From positions 62,001 to 126,000 of the forward strand of contig NZ_CAMTIA010000002.1 of the NCBI RefSeq assembly GCF_947072475.1: a DNA stretch of 64,000 nt, in the 5' to 3' direction. Positions 44,528 to 54,495 of the stretch are shown here, in pieces. Every line of letters begins with the position of its first letter. Position 1 is the stretch's first letter. The DNA comes from an uncultured Deefgea sp. GTDB taxonomy: Bacteria > Pseudomonadota > Gammaproteobacteria > Burkholderiales > Chitinibacteraceae. Below the pieces are notes generated by a model, which searched no databases, had not been told where the DNA came from, and worked only from the letters and a program-made list of their open reading frames with translations. Made by a program: the position numbers and the translations under genes.

Positions 44528-45799
44528 ATGCGAACACGTCGTAATCATTTCGTAATAAAAATTACCAGTGGAATTGCTTTAATGAGTGCGGCTCAAATTG
44601 CATTAGCTCAAAGCGATACATCAAGCACTGAGCCTTTAGATATCAGTAGCGTCAGTAAAATCAGTCGAATCCAAGACAATATTGATCGCGCAACAGCAAG
44701 GCATTCTTTATATAGCGACGCAAGCGATCTCTATGGCGAATATTCAGCATTTAAAACCAAAACAGCAAAAGAAAACGGTATTTCATGGTCAATGGATTTG
44801 AGTTACTTACAACAATGGGGGCGCTCAAATGGTGGCAGTCCAGCGGGGCAATGGCTAGCAACGCCATCGCTAGATTGGAATTTATTTCAAAATGACAGCA
44901 TTGGTACAGGCTCTCTGCAATTTGCCTACACTTGGGTTCGTTATAGCACCAATCAAAATGGTGCAGACATCCAAAACAACCTAGGGTTGCTGACGCCCAA
45001 TAACGATTTTGGAACACGGCAAAATACATTTTCCCAATTGACTTACACTCAAGCATTACCCGGTAATCAAGTCTTGATCTCTGTAGGGCAATATCCTTTT
45101 TATAATTTTGATGGCAATCAGTATTTAAGTAGCCAACAACAAAATTTTAATAATGATATTTTAAGTCAAAATGGTACATCCACTTATGCCACTGCTGGTT
45201 TAGGTTCTTATATACAAATCAACCCAAGTAGCACCCTGCAATTTGCAACTGGTTTTCAAAGTGCCGACAACATCAGCGGGTCAACATTATCAACCAAGCA
45301 TTTTGGTGATGGTGGCTATTCATGGTTTGCCTATGCCCAATGGACACCGAAATTTGAAGGCCTTGGGAGCGCTCAATACTCGATGACTTACTACCAAGTG
45401 CCTAGTGTTCGATTGCAATCGCCCAAGAGCCATGGCTGGTCATTTAATGCCGTTCAAAATTTAAATGATTCATGGGCCGTATTTGGTAGAGCGAACCAAG
45501 CCTCTGGCTATACCACAGCCATCAAAAGCTCTTACGCATTAGGTGCCGCACTCAATAATCCTCTTCAACGTAGTCCTACCGATCAGATTGGTTTGGCTTT
45601 GGGTTATAGCGATGTAGCAAAATCTTCATTAAATTCAAATAATTTGCGTAACGAGCAATTAATAGAATTGTACTGGAACTGGACCATTGCCAAAGGGTTG
45701 CTGATTACACCTGATGTGCAATATGTACGTAATCCTGGTGCAAATCCTAGTAGAGATAATGCTTGGACACTTTCATTACGTTCAACATTAATGTTTTAA
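44528..45799 (+). CDS. outer-membrane porin, OprB/carbohydrate-porin-like
   Basis: A 423-residue exported beta-barrel protein. The signal peptide ends around ALAQS (residue 28). A short helical segment follows, then alternating aromatic-polar strands throughout (SFAYTWVRYS, SQLTYTQALPGNQVLISVGQYPFYNFDG, YSMTYYQVPS, LALGYSDV), with the barrel-closing terminal motif SLRSTLMF ending in Phe. The pattern resembles OprB/carbohydrate-selective porins, but the substrate is not known. Lying between gadB and gadC it may pass glutamate, glutamine or GABA through the outer membrane. Strong GGGGAAG Shine-Dalgarno. Confidence 0.75.
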   Translation: MRTRRNHFVIKITSGIALMSAAQIALAQSDTSSTEPLDISSVSKISRIQDNIDRATARHSLYSDASDLYGEYSAFKTKTAKENGISWSMDLSYLQQWGRSNGGSPAGQWLATPSLDWNLFQNDSIGTGSLQFAYTWVRYSTNQNGADIQNNLGLLTPNNDFGTRQNTFSQLTYTQALPGNQVLISVGQYPFYNFDGNQYLSSQQQNFNNDILSQNGTSTYATAGLGSYIQINPSSTLQFATGFQSADNISGSTLSTKHFGDGGYSWFAYAQWTPKFEGLGSAQYSMTYYQVPSVRLQSPKSHGWSFNAVQNLNDSWAVFGRANQASGYTTAIKSSYALGAALNNPLQRSPTDQIGLALGYSDVAKSSLNSNNLRNEQLIELYWNWTIAKGLLITPDVQYVRNPGANPSRDNAWTLSLRSTLMF

Positions 45800-45869
45800 G
45801 TAATAAATGTAATTTCAATAAATTTTTTGACTTCTAAATTTTATTAGAAAAAAATAATTGGAGAAACCT

Positions 45870-47414
45870 ATGACTACCGCAGCTCCTGCTAAAAGTGGCA
45901 CATTACGCAAAGCTACGCTTGGTGTAATGACACTAGCAATTATGAACATCACGGCGGTTGTGAGTCTTCGCGGACTTCCAGCTGAAGCAGAATATGGATT
46001 GACCTCTGTTTTTTACTATATCTTTGCCGCTATTTTCTTTTTAATTCCGGTTTCAATTGTTGCTGCTGAATTGGCAACTGCATGGCCACAAAAAGGTGGG
46101 GTTTTCCGCTGGGTAGGCGAAGCGTTTGGACCTCGCTGGGGCTTTGTTGCTATCTTTTTATTATGGGTTGAATCAACGATTTGGTTTCCAACCGTTCTCA
46201 CCTTTGCTTGGGTTTCACTCGCCTTTGTCGGACCAAATCAAAAGTGGGATGTGGCACTTTCAGCAAATATGGTCTACACCATCATTGCCGTTTTGGTTGT
46301 TTATTGGGGCGCAACATTAGTCACGTTACGTGGCGTAAAATCATCCTCAGCTATTAGTAAATGGGGGGGGCTGATCGGTACCATCATTCCCGCTGGCATT
46401 TTGATTTTACTCGGTGCAATTTATTTAATTGAAGGCCGGCCAGTTCATATTGATTTAGGCTGGGATAAACTCATTCCTGATTTCTCTAAATTTGATAACT
46501 TGGTTTTAGCTGCTGGTATTTTCCTTTTCTACGCGGGTATGGAAATGAATGCCATTCACGTTAAAGAAATTGATAACCCAAGTAGAAATTACCCATTAGC
46601 AATTTTAATTTCATCATTAGCGACTGTGGCTATTTTTGTGCTCGGAACACTTGCCATTGGCCTTGTCGTACCACAGAGTGAAATCAATTTAACGCAAAGT
46701 CTGCTAGTTGCTTACAACGACTTTTTCCACTTTTATGGCATCCCATGGGCTGGTTCTATTGTTGCGTTGGCACTATTTGCCGGAGTTATCGGCGGCGTAA
46801 CTGTTTGGGTTTCAGGCCCATCTGCCGCCATTGCGGTTGTTGGCCGAGCTGGTTATTTACCGCCGTTCTTCCAAAAACTGAATAAAAACGGTGTTGCGTC
46901 AAATCTTTTGATTTGCCAAGGCTTAATCGTTACTTTCTTAGCCATCATGTTTGTCGTTTTGCCATCGGTACAAGCGGCCTATCAAATATTAAGCCAATTA
47001 ACCGTTACCCTTTACCTCATTATGTATTTCTTAATGTTCGCTGCCGCAATCCATCTGCGCCACACCGAACCAATCACCAAACGTCCTTATGTGGTGCCAT
47101 TTGGCAGTGCTGGGATGTGGATTTTTGCCGGAGCAGGCTTAGTTGGTGCAATGATCGCATTTATCTTGTCATTCGTACCTCCATCACAAATTTCGGTCGG
47201 TAGCCCAAGTACCTATATTGGTATTCTCATCGCAGGCAATGTCATTTTTGTCGCAATTCCACTGTTAATTTACGCCAACCGTAAACCACATTGGAAAACA
47301 ACCGAAGGCGCCAGTGATTTTGAAGCATTTGGTTGGGAATTAGAAGGCCGTAATCCAAGCGAAGTTCAAACCAAAGTTGTGGTCGTAGACGAAAATAAAG
47401 GGGTGGCACAATGA
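45870..47414 (+). CDS. gadC: glutamate:GABA antiporter
   Basis: 514 residues from the ATG at 45870, behind a TTGGAGAAA Shine-Dalgarno (the TTG at 45858 is part of it). An APC-superfamily transporter with 12 helices. GadC features include LGVMTLAIMNITAVVSLRGLPAEAEYGLTSVFYYIFAAIFF, AWPQKGGVFRWVGEAFGPRWGF and FYAGMEMNAIHVKEIDNPSRNYP. The C-terminus is a polar tail of about 50 residues, long enough for a GadC-type pH-gating plug. It swaps extracellular glutamate for internal GABA. Its stop overlaps the glsA start (ATGA). Confidence 0.93.
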   Translation: MTTAAPAKSGTLRKATLGVMTLAIMNITAVVSLRGLPAEAEYGLTSVFYYIFAAIFFLIPVSIVAAELATAWPQKGGVFRWVGEAFGPRWGFVAIFLLWVESTIWFPTVLTFAWVSLAFVGPNQKWDVALSANMVYTIIAVLVVYWGATLVTLRGVKSSSAISKWGGLIGTIIPAGILILLGAIYLIEGRPVHIDLGWDKLIPDFSKFDNLVLAAGIFLFYAGMEMNAIHVKEIDNPSRNYPLAILISSLATVAIFVLGTLAIGLVVPQSEINLTQSLLVAYNDFFHFYGIPWAGSIVALALFAGVIGGVTVWVSGPSAAIAVVGRAGYLPPFFQKLNKNGVASNLLICQGLIVTFLAIMFVVLPSVQAAYQILSQLTVTLYLIMYFLMFAAAIHLRHTEPITKRPYVVPFGSAGMWIFAGAGLVGAMIAFILSFVPPSQISVGSPSTYIGILIAGNVIFVAIPLLIYANRKPHWKTTEGASDFEAFGWELEGRNPSEVQTKVVVVDENKGVAQ

Positions 47415-48349
47415 GCTTGGATCACGCAAAAATAGCCGCAGTAGTCAAAGAAGCTTACGATAAATTTTCACAAGCAGCGGGAGGTGAAAATGCAAGCTAC
47501 ATTCCTTATCTCGCATCAGTACCGTCTTCACTTGTAGGTGTCACTGTTGTGACCAAAGATGGTACGGTTTTTGAATGCGGCGATTCAAATTATGAATTTG
47601 CTTTAGAGTCTATCTCCAAAGTATTTTCATTAGCACTCGCACTTGAAGACGTTGGCGCTGAGGAAGTACATAACAAAATTGGGGCGGATCCAACGGGTCT
47701 ACCTTTCAACTCCGTAATGGCGCTTGAGTTACATGGTGGAAAACCACTCTCACCACTCGTGAATGCGGGTGCGATGGCAACCGTGAGTTTAATCAAAGCA
47801 AGTAACCCTGAAGATCGTTGGTCACGTATTTTAGGCATGCAAAGTCAACTTGCAGGACGACAGATTGCACTTAGCGAAGAAATTAATCGCTCAGAACAAA
47901 CGACCAATTTCCATAACCGCGCGATTGCTTGGCTGCTTTATTCTGCGGGCACTATGTATTCCGATCCAATGGAAGCCTGCGATGTCTACACTCGACAATG
48001 CTCGACGTTAATTTCAAGTAAAGATTTGGCCGTGATGGGCGCAACACTAGCGGCTGGCGGTATCAACCCTTTAAATAAACAAAGGGTATTAAAAGCTGAA
48101 AATGTACCCCATATTTTAGCCGCAATGACAATGGAAGGCCTTTATGATAGTTCTGGAGATTGGGCCTATACAGTGGGATTGCCTGGAAAAAGTGGCGTAG
48201 GTGGTGGCATTTTAGCCGTTGCGCCTGGGCAATTAGCCATTGCCGGGTTCTCCCCTCCCCTTGATCCGATTGGCAATAGTGTTCGAGGTCAGTTAATGGT
48301 TGCTTTCATTGCAAAAGAATTAGGTTTAAACCTATACGCTGTCAATTAA
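47411..48349 (+). CDS. glsA: glutaminase
   Basis: A 312-residue member of the serine-dependent beta-lactamase-like glutaminase family. It has GENASYIPYLASVPSSLVGVTVVTKDG, the catalytic Ser-Ile-Ser-Lys motif in ESISKVFSLALALED (about 60-75), PFNSVMALELHGGKPLSPLVNAGAMATVSL, and GVGGGILAVAPGQLAIAGFSPPLD near the end. It converts glutamine to glutamate and ammonia. Ammonia release itself raises pH (as in E. coli YbaS), and glutamate feeds GadB, so coupling to gadC by a 4-base overlap makes physiological sense. Confidence 0.96.
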   Translation: MSLDHAKIAAVVKEAYDKFSQAAGGENASYIPYLASVPSSLVGVTVVTKDGTVFECGDSNYEFALESISKVFSLALALEDVGAEEVHNKIGADPTGLPFNSVMALELHGGKPLSPLVNAGAMATVSLIKASNPEDRWSRILGMQSQLAGRQIALSEEINRSEQTTNFHNRAIAWLLYSAGTMYSDPMEACDVYTRQCSTLISSKDLAVMGATLAAGGINPLNKQRVLKAENVPHILAAMTMEGLYDSSGDWAYTVGLPGKSGVGGGILAVAPGQLAIAGFSPPLDPIGNSVRGQLMVAFIAKELGLNLYAVN

Positions 48350-48364
48350 ATTAACGCAATAAAA

Positions 48365-48397
48365 AGGCATGACCTATTTCAAAAACAGGTCATGCCT
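48365..48397. terminator. 11-bp hairpin after glsA
   Basis: AGGCATGACCT/AGGTCATGCCT is a perfect stem with an 11-base loop but no T-tract on the plus side. Probably a weak terminator or an mRNA 3'-end structure between glsA and the RND operon. Confidence 0.55.
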
Positions 48398-48499
48398 AAT
48401 AATTATTAATACCATGTAAATTAAAAATTTTAAAATGAGTGCAATAAACAGTCTAATTAAAATTAAAGCTGCTTCACTCAATATATATCGGAGAGAAAT

Positions 48500-49705
48500 A
48501 TGAACTGCATGACTCAGCGTAATATTCATGCAAGATGGTATAGCAGCCTCTTTATTGCAACCCTCATTACTTTGTCTGGCTGTAAAAAAACAGAAGATTC
48601 GCCCCCTCCAGCAACTGCAGTTACAGCAATGACCATTGCAGCACAAGATATACCGGTTGATTTTCCTTTTGTGGCACGTGTCGAAAGCTCGCAAAATGTC
48701 GACATCCATGCTCGAGTCTCTGGTTACCTTGATAGTAAGAGTTATACCGAAGGTGGCAAAGTCAGCAAAAATCAAGTTTTATTTAAACTTGATCAACGAC
48801 CATTTCAAGCGGCCTTAGACGCTGCACGTGCTCAACTAGCCAGTAATCAAGCTGCCTTAAATACAGCACAACTCACTTTAAACCGATACAACGAATTAAC
48901 ACCACGCGGCGCAGCCTCCCAAGCGGATCTAGATAATGCTATAGGCACCCACCAACAAGCCAAAGCCAGTGTGAGTCAAGCAAAAGCCAATGTAACTCAA
49001 GCCGAATTAAATTTAAGCTACACCGTGATTACTTCGCCAGTGGATGGCATCAGCGGGATGGCTATTCCCTCGGTTGGCACTTATATCGACGCTAGCAATA
49101 GCAAAATGACCACTGTCGCGACATTGTCACCAATGTGGATCAATTTTAGCGTTTCTGAGAATCAGCGCCAAAGCCAAACAGAAGCAACAAAAAAAGGGTT
49201 GCTACGCGCCCCCGCAAACGGCATATATGAAGCAGAAATTTTACTTGGAAATAATCAAATTTATGCACAAAGGGGCAAGCTCACTTTTGCCTCGCCTTTT
49301 TATAATAGTAATACCGGTACTTTCATGGTCAGGGCCTCAGTAGACAACCCCAATGGGGCCTTACTACCCAATCAGTATGTCAATGTAGTACTAAAAGGTG
49401 CTGTTCGTCCAAACGCCATTTTGTTACCGCAACGAGCAGTACAGCAAGGCGCAGGAACAAATTATGTTTGGGTTGTCGGTAAAAATTCACAAGCCGAATA
49501 TCGCCCAGTGACGACCGGGCCGTGGCGAGGTTTGGGCTGGTTTGTCAATAGTGGTTTAAATGCGGGTGAACAAGTCATCGTTGATGGCGTGACTACCTTG
49601 CGCCCAGAAGCACCACTCAAAGTGACTCCGTTAAGTGCTGCAGAAATGAATAAATCCCTTGGTTTAACTCCGGCTAACGAAGCCCCTTCTGCAGCAAAAA
49701 AATAA
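48500..49705 (+). CDS. RND efflux periplasmic adaptor lipoprotein (AcrA/MexA type)
   Basis: A 401-residue membrane-fusion protein with lipobox LSGC (near residue 28) after a hydrophobic signal. Biotinyl-lipoyl half motifs: VDIHARVSGYLDSKSYTEGGKVSKNQVLFKLDQRPFQAALD (about 68-108). An alpha-hairpin follows (ARAQLASNQAALNTAQLTLNRYNEL...), then LNLSYTVITSPVDGISGM and a C-terminal beta-barrel with RAVQQGAGTNYVWVVG. It links the pump at 49718 to the outer-membrane channel at 52888. GGAGAGA Shine-Dalgarno. Confidence 0.95.
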   Translation: MNCMTQRNIHARWYSSLFIATLITLSGCKKTEDSPPPATAVTAMTIAAQDIPVDFPFVARVESSQNVDIHARVSGYLDSKSYTEGGKVSKNQVLFKLDQRPFQAALDAARAQLASNQAALNTAQLTLNRYNELTPRGAASQADLDNAIGTHQQAKASVSQAKANVTQAELNLSYTVITSPVDGISGMAIPSVGTYIDASNSKMTTVATLSPMWINFSVSENQRQSQTEATKKGLLRAPANGIYEAEILLGNNQIYAQRGKLTFASPFYNSNTGTFMVRASVDNPNGALLPNQYVNVVLKGAVRPNAILLPQRAVQQGAGTNYVWVVGKNSQAEYRPVTTGPWRGLGWFVNSGLNAGEQVIVDGVTTLRPEAPLKVTPLSAAEMNKSLGLTPANEAPSAAKK

Positions 49706-49717
49706 ACGAGGCCAACT

Positions 49718-52700
49718 ATGTTTTCTCGATTTTTTATTGAACGGCCAATTTTTGCCGCAGTAATTTCCATTGTCATTTCAATTGTGGGTGCGTTGGCGCT
49801 CTATAGCCTGCCAGTCGAACAATATCCGGTGATTGCACCGGTGCAAATCCAAGTTACCGCAAATTACCCAGGCGCAGATGCACAAACAGTCGCACAAACC
49901 GTCGCAGCGCCCATTGAGCAGCAAATTATTGGCGTTGATAATTTACTTTATATGAAGTCAAGCAGCTCATCGAGCGGCACCATTACCATTACGGCTTACT
50001 TCAATCTAGAAACCGATCCGGATATTGCTCAAGTTCAAGTACAAAATCGAGTAGATCGCGCATTACCGCAATTACCAGCAATTGTTGCGCAAAATGGGGT
50101 CTCTGTAGAAAAACAATCATCGAGTATTTTGATGGTGATTGCTGTCTACGATAAATCGGGAAAAATGTCCTCCGCACAGCTCGATAACTACACCAATATT
50201 AATATCATGGATGCGATCAAACGCGTTCCCGGCGCTGGGCAGGCTACCTTATTTGGTTCACCAAACCAAGCGATGCGAATTTGGTTAAATCCTCGCAATA
50301 TGGCCTCTTTAGGCGTGACCACTAGCGATATTAAATCAGCGATCTCCAGCCAAAATGCGCTGGTTGGTGCTGGACAAATTGGGCAAGCGCCTAACGAAGG
50401 CACCGTCGAAATGACGTTTCCTGTCGTGACTGACGGTGCGTTTTCAGACCCAACCATTTACGAAAATATGATTATTAAAGCGTCGCAAAATGGCAATGCA
50501 ATTGTCCATCTGAAAGACGTCGCAAAAATAGAGTTTGGTCGGCAATATTATTCGGGTGAAAATGTATTTAATAACCGACCTACATCAGCAATTGGCGTTT
50601 ATCTTCAAGCAGGAGCAAATAGTATTGATGTTTCAAATGCGATACGAGCAACGCTGAGTAATGCAAAAACAGATTTTCCAAGCGGCTTAGATTATACCAT
50701 TGCCTTAGATACGACCGATTTTGTCCGAGATTCAATTAAAGAAGTTGTTATTACATTGTTTGAGGCGTTATTACTTGTTATTTGTGTAATGTATTTATTT
50801 TTACAAAACCTCCGCGCCACAGTCATTGCCACCATCGCAATTATCGTTTCTTTATTAGGTGCGTTTATTGGTTTAGCCGCTATGGGGTTTTCGGTTAATT
50901 TATTAACTTTATTTGGCTTAGTACTTGCTATTGGTTTAGTCGTTGACGATGCCATCGTCGTGATTGAACACGTAGAACATACGATGCACGAAAACCCAGA
51001 AATGTCAGTAAAAGACGCGGCGATTCTTTCAATGGATGAAGTCTCTGGCGCAGTTTTAAGCATGACACTTGTTCTTTCTGCCGTTTTCATTCCCGCTTTG
51101 TTTGTTTCTGGAACAACAGGACAACTCTATAAGCAATTTGCAACTACGATTGCAAGTGGTGTTTTGATTTCTGGCGTTACGGCGCTCACACTCACGCCAA
51201 CACTCTGCGCTATTTTATTAAAACGAAGCGCCCCGCCAACCAAAGGCTTCTTTGCTTGGTTTAATGATTGGTTTGCTCGACTTACAAAATCATACGGGAT
51301 TATTTCACATACAATTATTCGTCGCTCGGCGCTTTCTGTTTTGCTATTGGCTGTTATGGTCGCTGGTTTGTGGCAGTTATTCAGAATCGTACCAACCAGC
51401 TTTGTGCCACAAGAAGATCAAGGCTATATGCTTGCGGCTTTAATGATGCCCGAAGCAGCTAGTTTACAAAGGACCATTAGCGCTGGCGAACAACTCAACA
51501 AAGTCATTCGCGACAATCCAGCAGTCAGCTACAACACCATGATTAACGGCTTTAGTATGCTCGATGGGCAAGTTAAAACCAATGCAGCAACGGCATTTAT
51601 TGGTTTAAAACCATTTGATGAAAGAAAATCTGCATCAGAATCCGTTTTTGCCGTTACCCAACAAATCGCCAAAGAAACCAGAGGTATGACCAGCGGAGCT
51701 GTTATTCCATTAGTTCCTCCTCCTATACCTGGAATCGGCACGTCTGGCGGCTTTGAAATTTGGTTGCAAAACAAAGGTACGGATACACCGGAACAAATGC
51801 AGCAAGTGTTACAAAAATTTGTTGCTGCTGCTAGTAAACGACCTGAATTAGGTGGGCTGACCAGTACCTTTAATGCCAATAGCCAACAATTAAAAGTAAC
51901 GATTAATCGTGAGCAAAGCAATCTGATTGGCGTGCCTATTTCAGATGTTTTGTCTGCTCTACAAGCCCAATTTGGCTCTTTAAGGGTGAGTCAATTTAAT
52001 CAATACAGTCGAGTTTGGGATGTCACCATGCAAGCTGAAGCACGCTATCGGCAAAAGCCTGAAGACATTGACCAAATTTATACTCGTTCACACAGCGGCG
52101 ACATGGTGCCTTTGTCTGCGGTTGTGAATATGAGCTTTGTCAATGGCCCAACGATTATGTCGCACTTTAATGGGTTTCCGGCGGTCAACATCATTGGCTC
52201 TCCCAACCCAGGTTACAGTTCAGGTCAAGCAATCTCCGCTCTCAAAGAGGTCGCAGCGGCCACATTACCAAGTAGCTACAGCTACGCATGGGCAGGCTTA
52301 TCTTATTCAGAAACGACTTCGGGTAATGATTCGATTTATATTTTCTTGCTTGGCATCTTAATGGTCTTTCTGATTCTGGCGGCCCTATTTGAATCATGGT
52401 CACTCCCCGCTGCCGTCATCTGCGCAGTGCCTTTTGGCTTGCTAGGCGCCTTAATTTTCACTTGGTTACGTGGGCTAGACAACGATGTCTATATGCAGAT
52501 TGGTTTATTGGTTTTAGTGGGTTTGGCAGCGAAAAATGCGATTTTGATCGTAGAGTTTGCCATCAAGCAACATCAAGCCGGCCATAGTTTGCTCGAATCC
52601 GCAGTTGAAGCCGGTGAATTACGTTTACGCGCCATTATCATGACTTCACTCGCATTTATGTTAGGCACATTACCTTTGGCGCTTGCATCAGGCAGTGGTG

Positions 52701-52891
52701 CTAATGCGCGCCACTCTATTGGTACCGGTATTATTGGTGGGATGGTTTTACTTTCCTCACTGGCTTTAATTTATGTGCCGTTGTTTTATTATCATTTTGA
52801 AAGTTGGCGCGAAAAAAATAAACAGAAATCAGCACCCGAAGTAACAGAGCCAAAGTCGGATGCAAGTCCTACAGAGGAGCAGCCACAATGA
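49718..52891 (+). CDS. RND multidrug efflux transporter (AcrB/MexB type)
   Basis: A 1057-residue HAE1-family pump. It opens FSRFFIERPIFAAVISIVISIVGALALYSLPVEQYPVIAPVQIQV. The proton-relay Asp pair is in LAIGLVVDDAIVVIEHVEH (TM4), and the Lys of TM10 in VGLAAKNAILIVEF. The periplasmic porter and docking domains are complete. Twelve transmembrane helices are expected. The 3' end overlaps the start of the outer-membrane factor gene (ATGA). Substrate range cannot be deduced; hydrophobic drugs, bile-like compounds or acid-stress metabolites are possible. Confidence 0.97.
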   Translation: MFSRFFIERPIFAAVISIVISIVGALALYSLPVEQYPVIAPVQIQVTANYPGADAQTVAQTVAAPIEQQIIGVDNLLYMKSSSSSSGTITITAYFNLETDPDIAQVQVQNRVDRALPQLPAIVAQNGVSVEKQSSSILMVIAVYDKSGKMSSAQLDNYTNINIMDAIKRVPGAGQATLFGSPNQAMRIWLNPRNMASLGVTTSDIKSAISSQNALVGAGQIGQAPNEGTVEMTFPVVTDGAFSDPTIYENMIIKASQNGNAIVHLKDVAKIEFGRQYYSGENVFNNRPTSAIGVYLQAGANSIDVSNAIRATLSNAKTDFPSGLDYTIALDTTDFVRDSIKEVVITLFEALLLVICVMYLFLQNLRATVIATIAIIVSLLGAFIGLAAMGFSVNLLTLFGLVLAIGLVVDDAIVVIEHVEHTMHENPEMSVKDAAILSMDEVSGAVLSMTLVLSAVFIPALFVSGTTGQLYKQFATTIASGVLISGVTALTLTPTLCAILLKRSAPPTKGFFAWFNDWFARLTKSYGIISHTIIRRSALSVLLLAVMVAGLWQLFRIVPTSFVPQEDQGYMLAALMMPEAASLQRTISAGEQLNKVIRDNPAVSYNTMINGFSMLDGQVKTNAATAFIGLKPFDERKSASESVFAVTQQIAKETRGMTSGAVIPLVPPPIPGIGTSGGFEIWLQNKGTDTPEQMQQVLQKFVAAASKRPELGGLTSTFNANSQQLKVTINREQSNLIGVPISDVLSALQAQFGSLRVSQFNQYSRVWDVTMQAEARYRQKPEDIDQIYTRSHSGDMVPLSAVVNMSFVNGPTIMSHFNGFPAVNIIGSPNPGYSSGQAISALKEVAAATLPSSYSYAWAGLSYSETTSGNDSIYIFLLGILMVFLILAALFESWSLPAAVICAVPFGLLGALIFTWLRGLDNDVYMQIGLLVLVGLAAKNAILIVEFAIKQHQAGHSLLESAVEAGELRLRAIIMTSLAFMLGTLPLALASGSGANARHSIGTGIIGGMVLLSSLALIYVPLFYYHFESWREKNKQKSAPEVTEPKSDASPTEEQPQ

Positions 52892-54303
52892 AATACCTAA
52901 CTCCTTTAGTGAGCATCACCTTACTTTCTGCCTGCGCTGTTGGACCTGATTATCAACGCCCTGCAGTCGACATACCCGCAAGCTTTCAATATGTATCAAG
53001 TAAAGCACAGCAAGATGCACTCGATACTGAGTGGTGGCGGCAATTTAATGACCCAGTACTTGACCAATATGTGCAAGAAGCAGTGCAACGCAATCGAAAT
53101 CTGGCCATTGCCCTTGCCAATATCAACGCAGCAGCAGGACAACTCACTGTTGCTCGCTCAGCACTTTACCCCTCGATTGGCTATCAAGCGGGCGCAGCCC
53201 GTGGACTCTCTAGCAGCGAGCGTTTAGCAGGTGGCCAGCGCGTCAGCAATAGCTATCAAGTTGCCGGTAATGTGAACTGGGAAATCGACTTATGGGGAGG
53301 ATTGCGCCGACAAAGTGAATCGGCTAAGGCGCAATTAGAAGCCAGCAAACAAGCGCGTCGCGGTATCTTGCTGAGCGTGGCTGGCGCAACAGTGCAAACG
53401 TATTTGCAATTACGCGGCCTAGATCAGCAGCTTCGCATCGCCAAAGATACCGTCAATAGCTATCAACGCAGCGTGGAATTATTTGAATTGCAATTCAAAT
53501 ACGGCGTTATTGCTCGAATCACGCTTGAGCAAGTCAGAAGCCAATATCAAGAAGCACAATCGAATGTTCCACCAATCGAAAAAGCCATTGTCAGTACCGA
53601 AAATGCGCTCTCCATCTTAATGGGTCGTAATCCAGGGCCAATCACCCGAGGTAAAGCACTGGATGCATTAACAGCGCCGGTTATTCCTAGCGCCTTACCT
53701 TCTAGCTTATTAAGCAACCGACCTGATATTTTAGAAGCTGAAAGACAGCTTGAAGCTGCCAATGCGCAAATTGGCGTAGCCCGTGCACAATATTTTCCGC
53801 AAATATCGCTAACCAGTTTAGCTGGCGGCGTTAGCGAGCAATTGAGTAATTTACTCAAAGCCGGTAGCTCGATTTGGAGTTTAGCCGCACAAGCCAGTGG
53901 CAGCGTATTTTCAGGCGGCTCAACGCAAGGGCAAGTAAAAACGGCAGAAGCACAAACCCAAGCCGCAGAGCAACGTTATTTACAAACGATACAACAATCT
54001 TTTGCTGATGTAGAAAATGCTTTATCGAGCTATCAAGCCGATGGAAAAACCCTCAATTCACTGACGCAACTGGTCAATACCAATCTGGAATATTCAACGC
54101 TGGCATCACTGCAATATAACGGCGGTTTGGCCCCCTACTTAACCGTTCTCGATGCACAGCGCCAAGCCTATTCAGCTCAGCAATCGGCGACATCTGCACG
54201 AGTAGCCTACCTGAGTAGTGCGGCGAATTTATATCTCAGTCTAGGTGGCGATTGGATTAATCAGTTAGAGCAGCAATCAAGTACCAAACCGACTCAAAAC
54301 TAA
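52888..54303 (+). CDS. outer-membrane efflux lipoprotein (NodT/OprM family)
   Basis: A 471-residue protein. A lipobox (LSAC, Cys near residue 16) is followed by AVGPDYQRPAVDIPASF, the classic OprM-type start. It has DTEWWRQFNDPVLDQYVQEAVQRNRNLAIALANI, the OEP repeats with NWEIDLWGGLRRQSESAKAQLEAS, SLLSNRPDILEAERQLEAANAQIGVARAQYFPQISL, and GGLAPYLTVLDAQRQAYSAQ near the end. It forms the outer-membrane channel of the tripartite pump. GAGGAG Shine-Dalgarno; overlaps the pump gene by 4 bases. Confidence 0.96.
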   Translation: MKYLTPLVSITLLSACAVGPDYQRPAVDIPASFQYVSSKAQQDALDTEWWRQFNDPVLDQYVQEAVQRNRNLAIALANINAAAGQLTVARSALYPSIGYQAGAARGLSSSERLAGGQRVSNSYQVAGNVNWEIDLWGGLRRQSESAKAQLEASKQARRGILLSVAGATVQTYLQLRGLDQQLRIAKDTVNSYQRSVELFELQFKYGVIARITLEQVRSQYQEAQSNVPPIEKAIVSTENALSILMGRNPGPITRGKALDALTAPVIPSALPSSLLSNRPDILEAERQLEAANAQIGVARAQYFPQISLTSLAGGVSEQLSNLLKAGSSIWSLAAQASGSVFSGGSTQGQVKTAEAQTQAAEQRYLQTIQQSFADVENALSSYQADGKTLNSLTQLVNTNLEYSTLASLQYNGGLAPYLTVLDAQRQAYSAQQSATSARVAYLSSAANLYLSLGGDWINQLEQQSSTKPTQN

Positions 54304-54433
54304 ACCTGAGCTGCTGTGCTTTTACCCAAGCAAAACAGCAAGCTGCTTACACGGTAATTCACCAGCAGCTCATTTTTAAGTCGCATTTTTTCACTCGCTG
54401 TGAGTGATTTCTACATAAAACAATTCCCCCCCA

Positions 54434-54489
54434 CGGCAACCGGCAACCGGCAACCGGCAACCGGCAACCGGCAACCGGCAACCGGCAAC
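54434..54489. repeat. heptamer tandem repeat, CGGCAAC x 8
   Basis: Eight perfect consecutive copies of CGGCAAC between the convergent outer-membrane factor gene (stop 54303) and the AraC regulator (stop 54496). It ends 6 bases beyond the regulator's stop codon. Likely length-variable; may affect the 3' ends of both mRNAs. Confidence 0.95.
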
Positions 54490-54495
54490 AAAATA

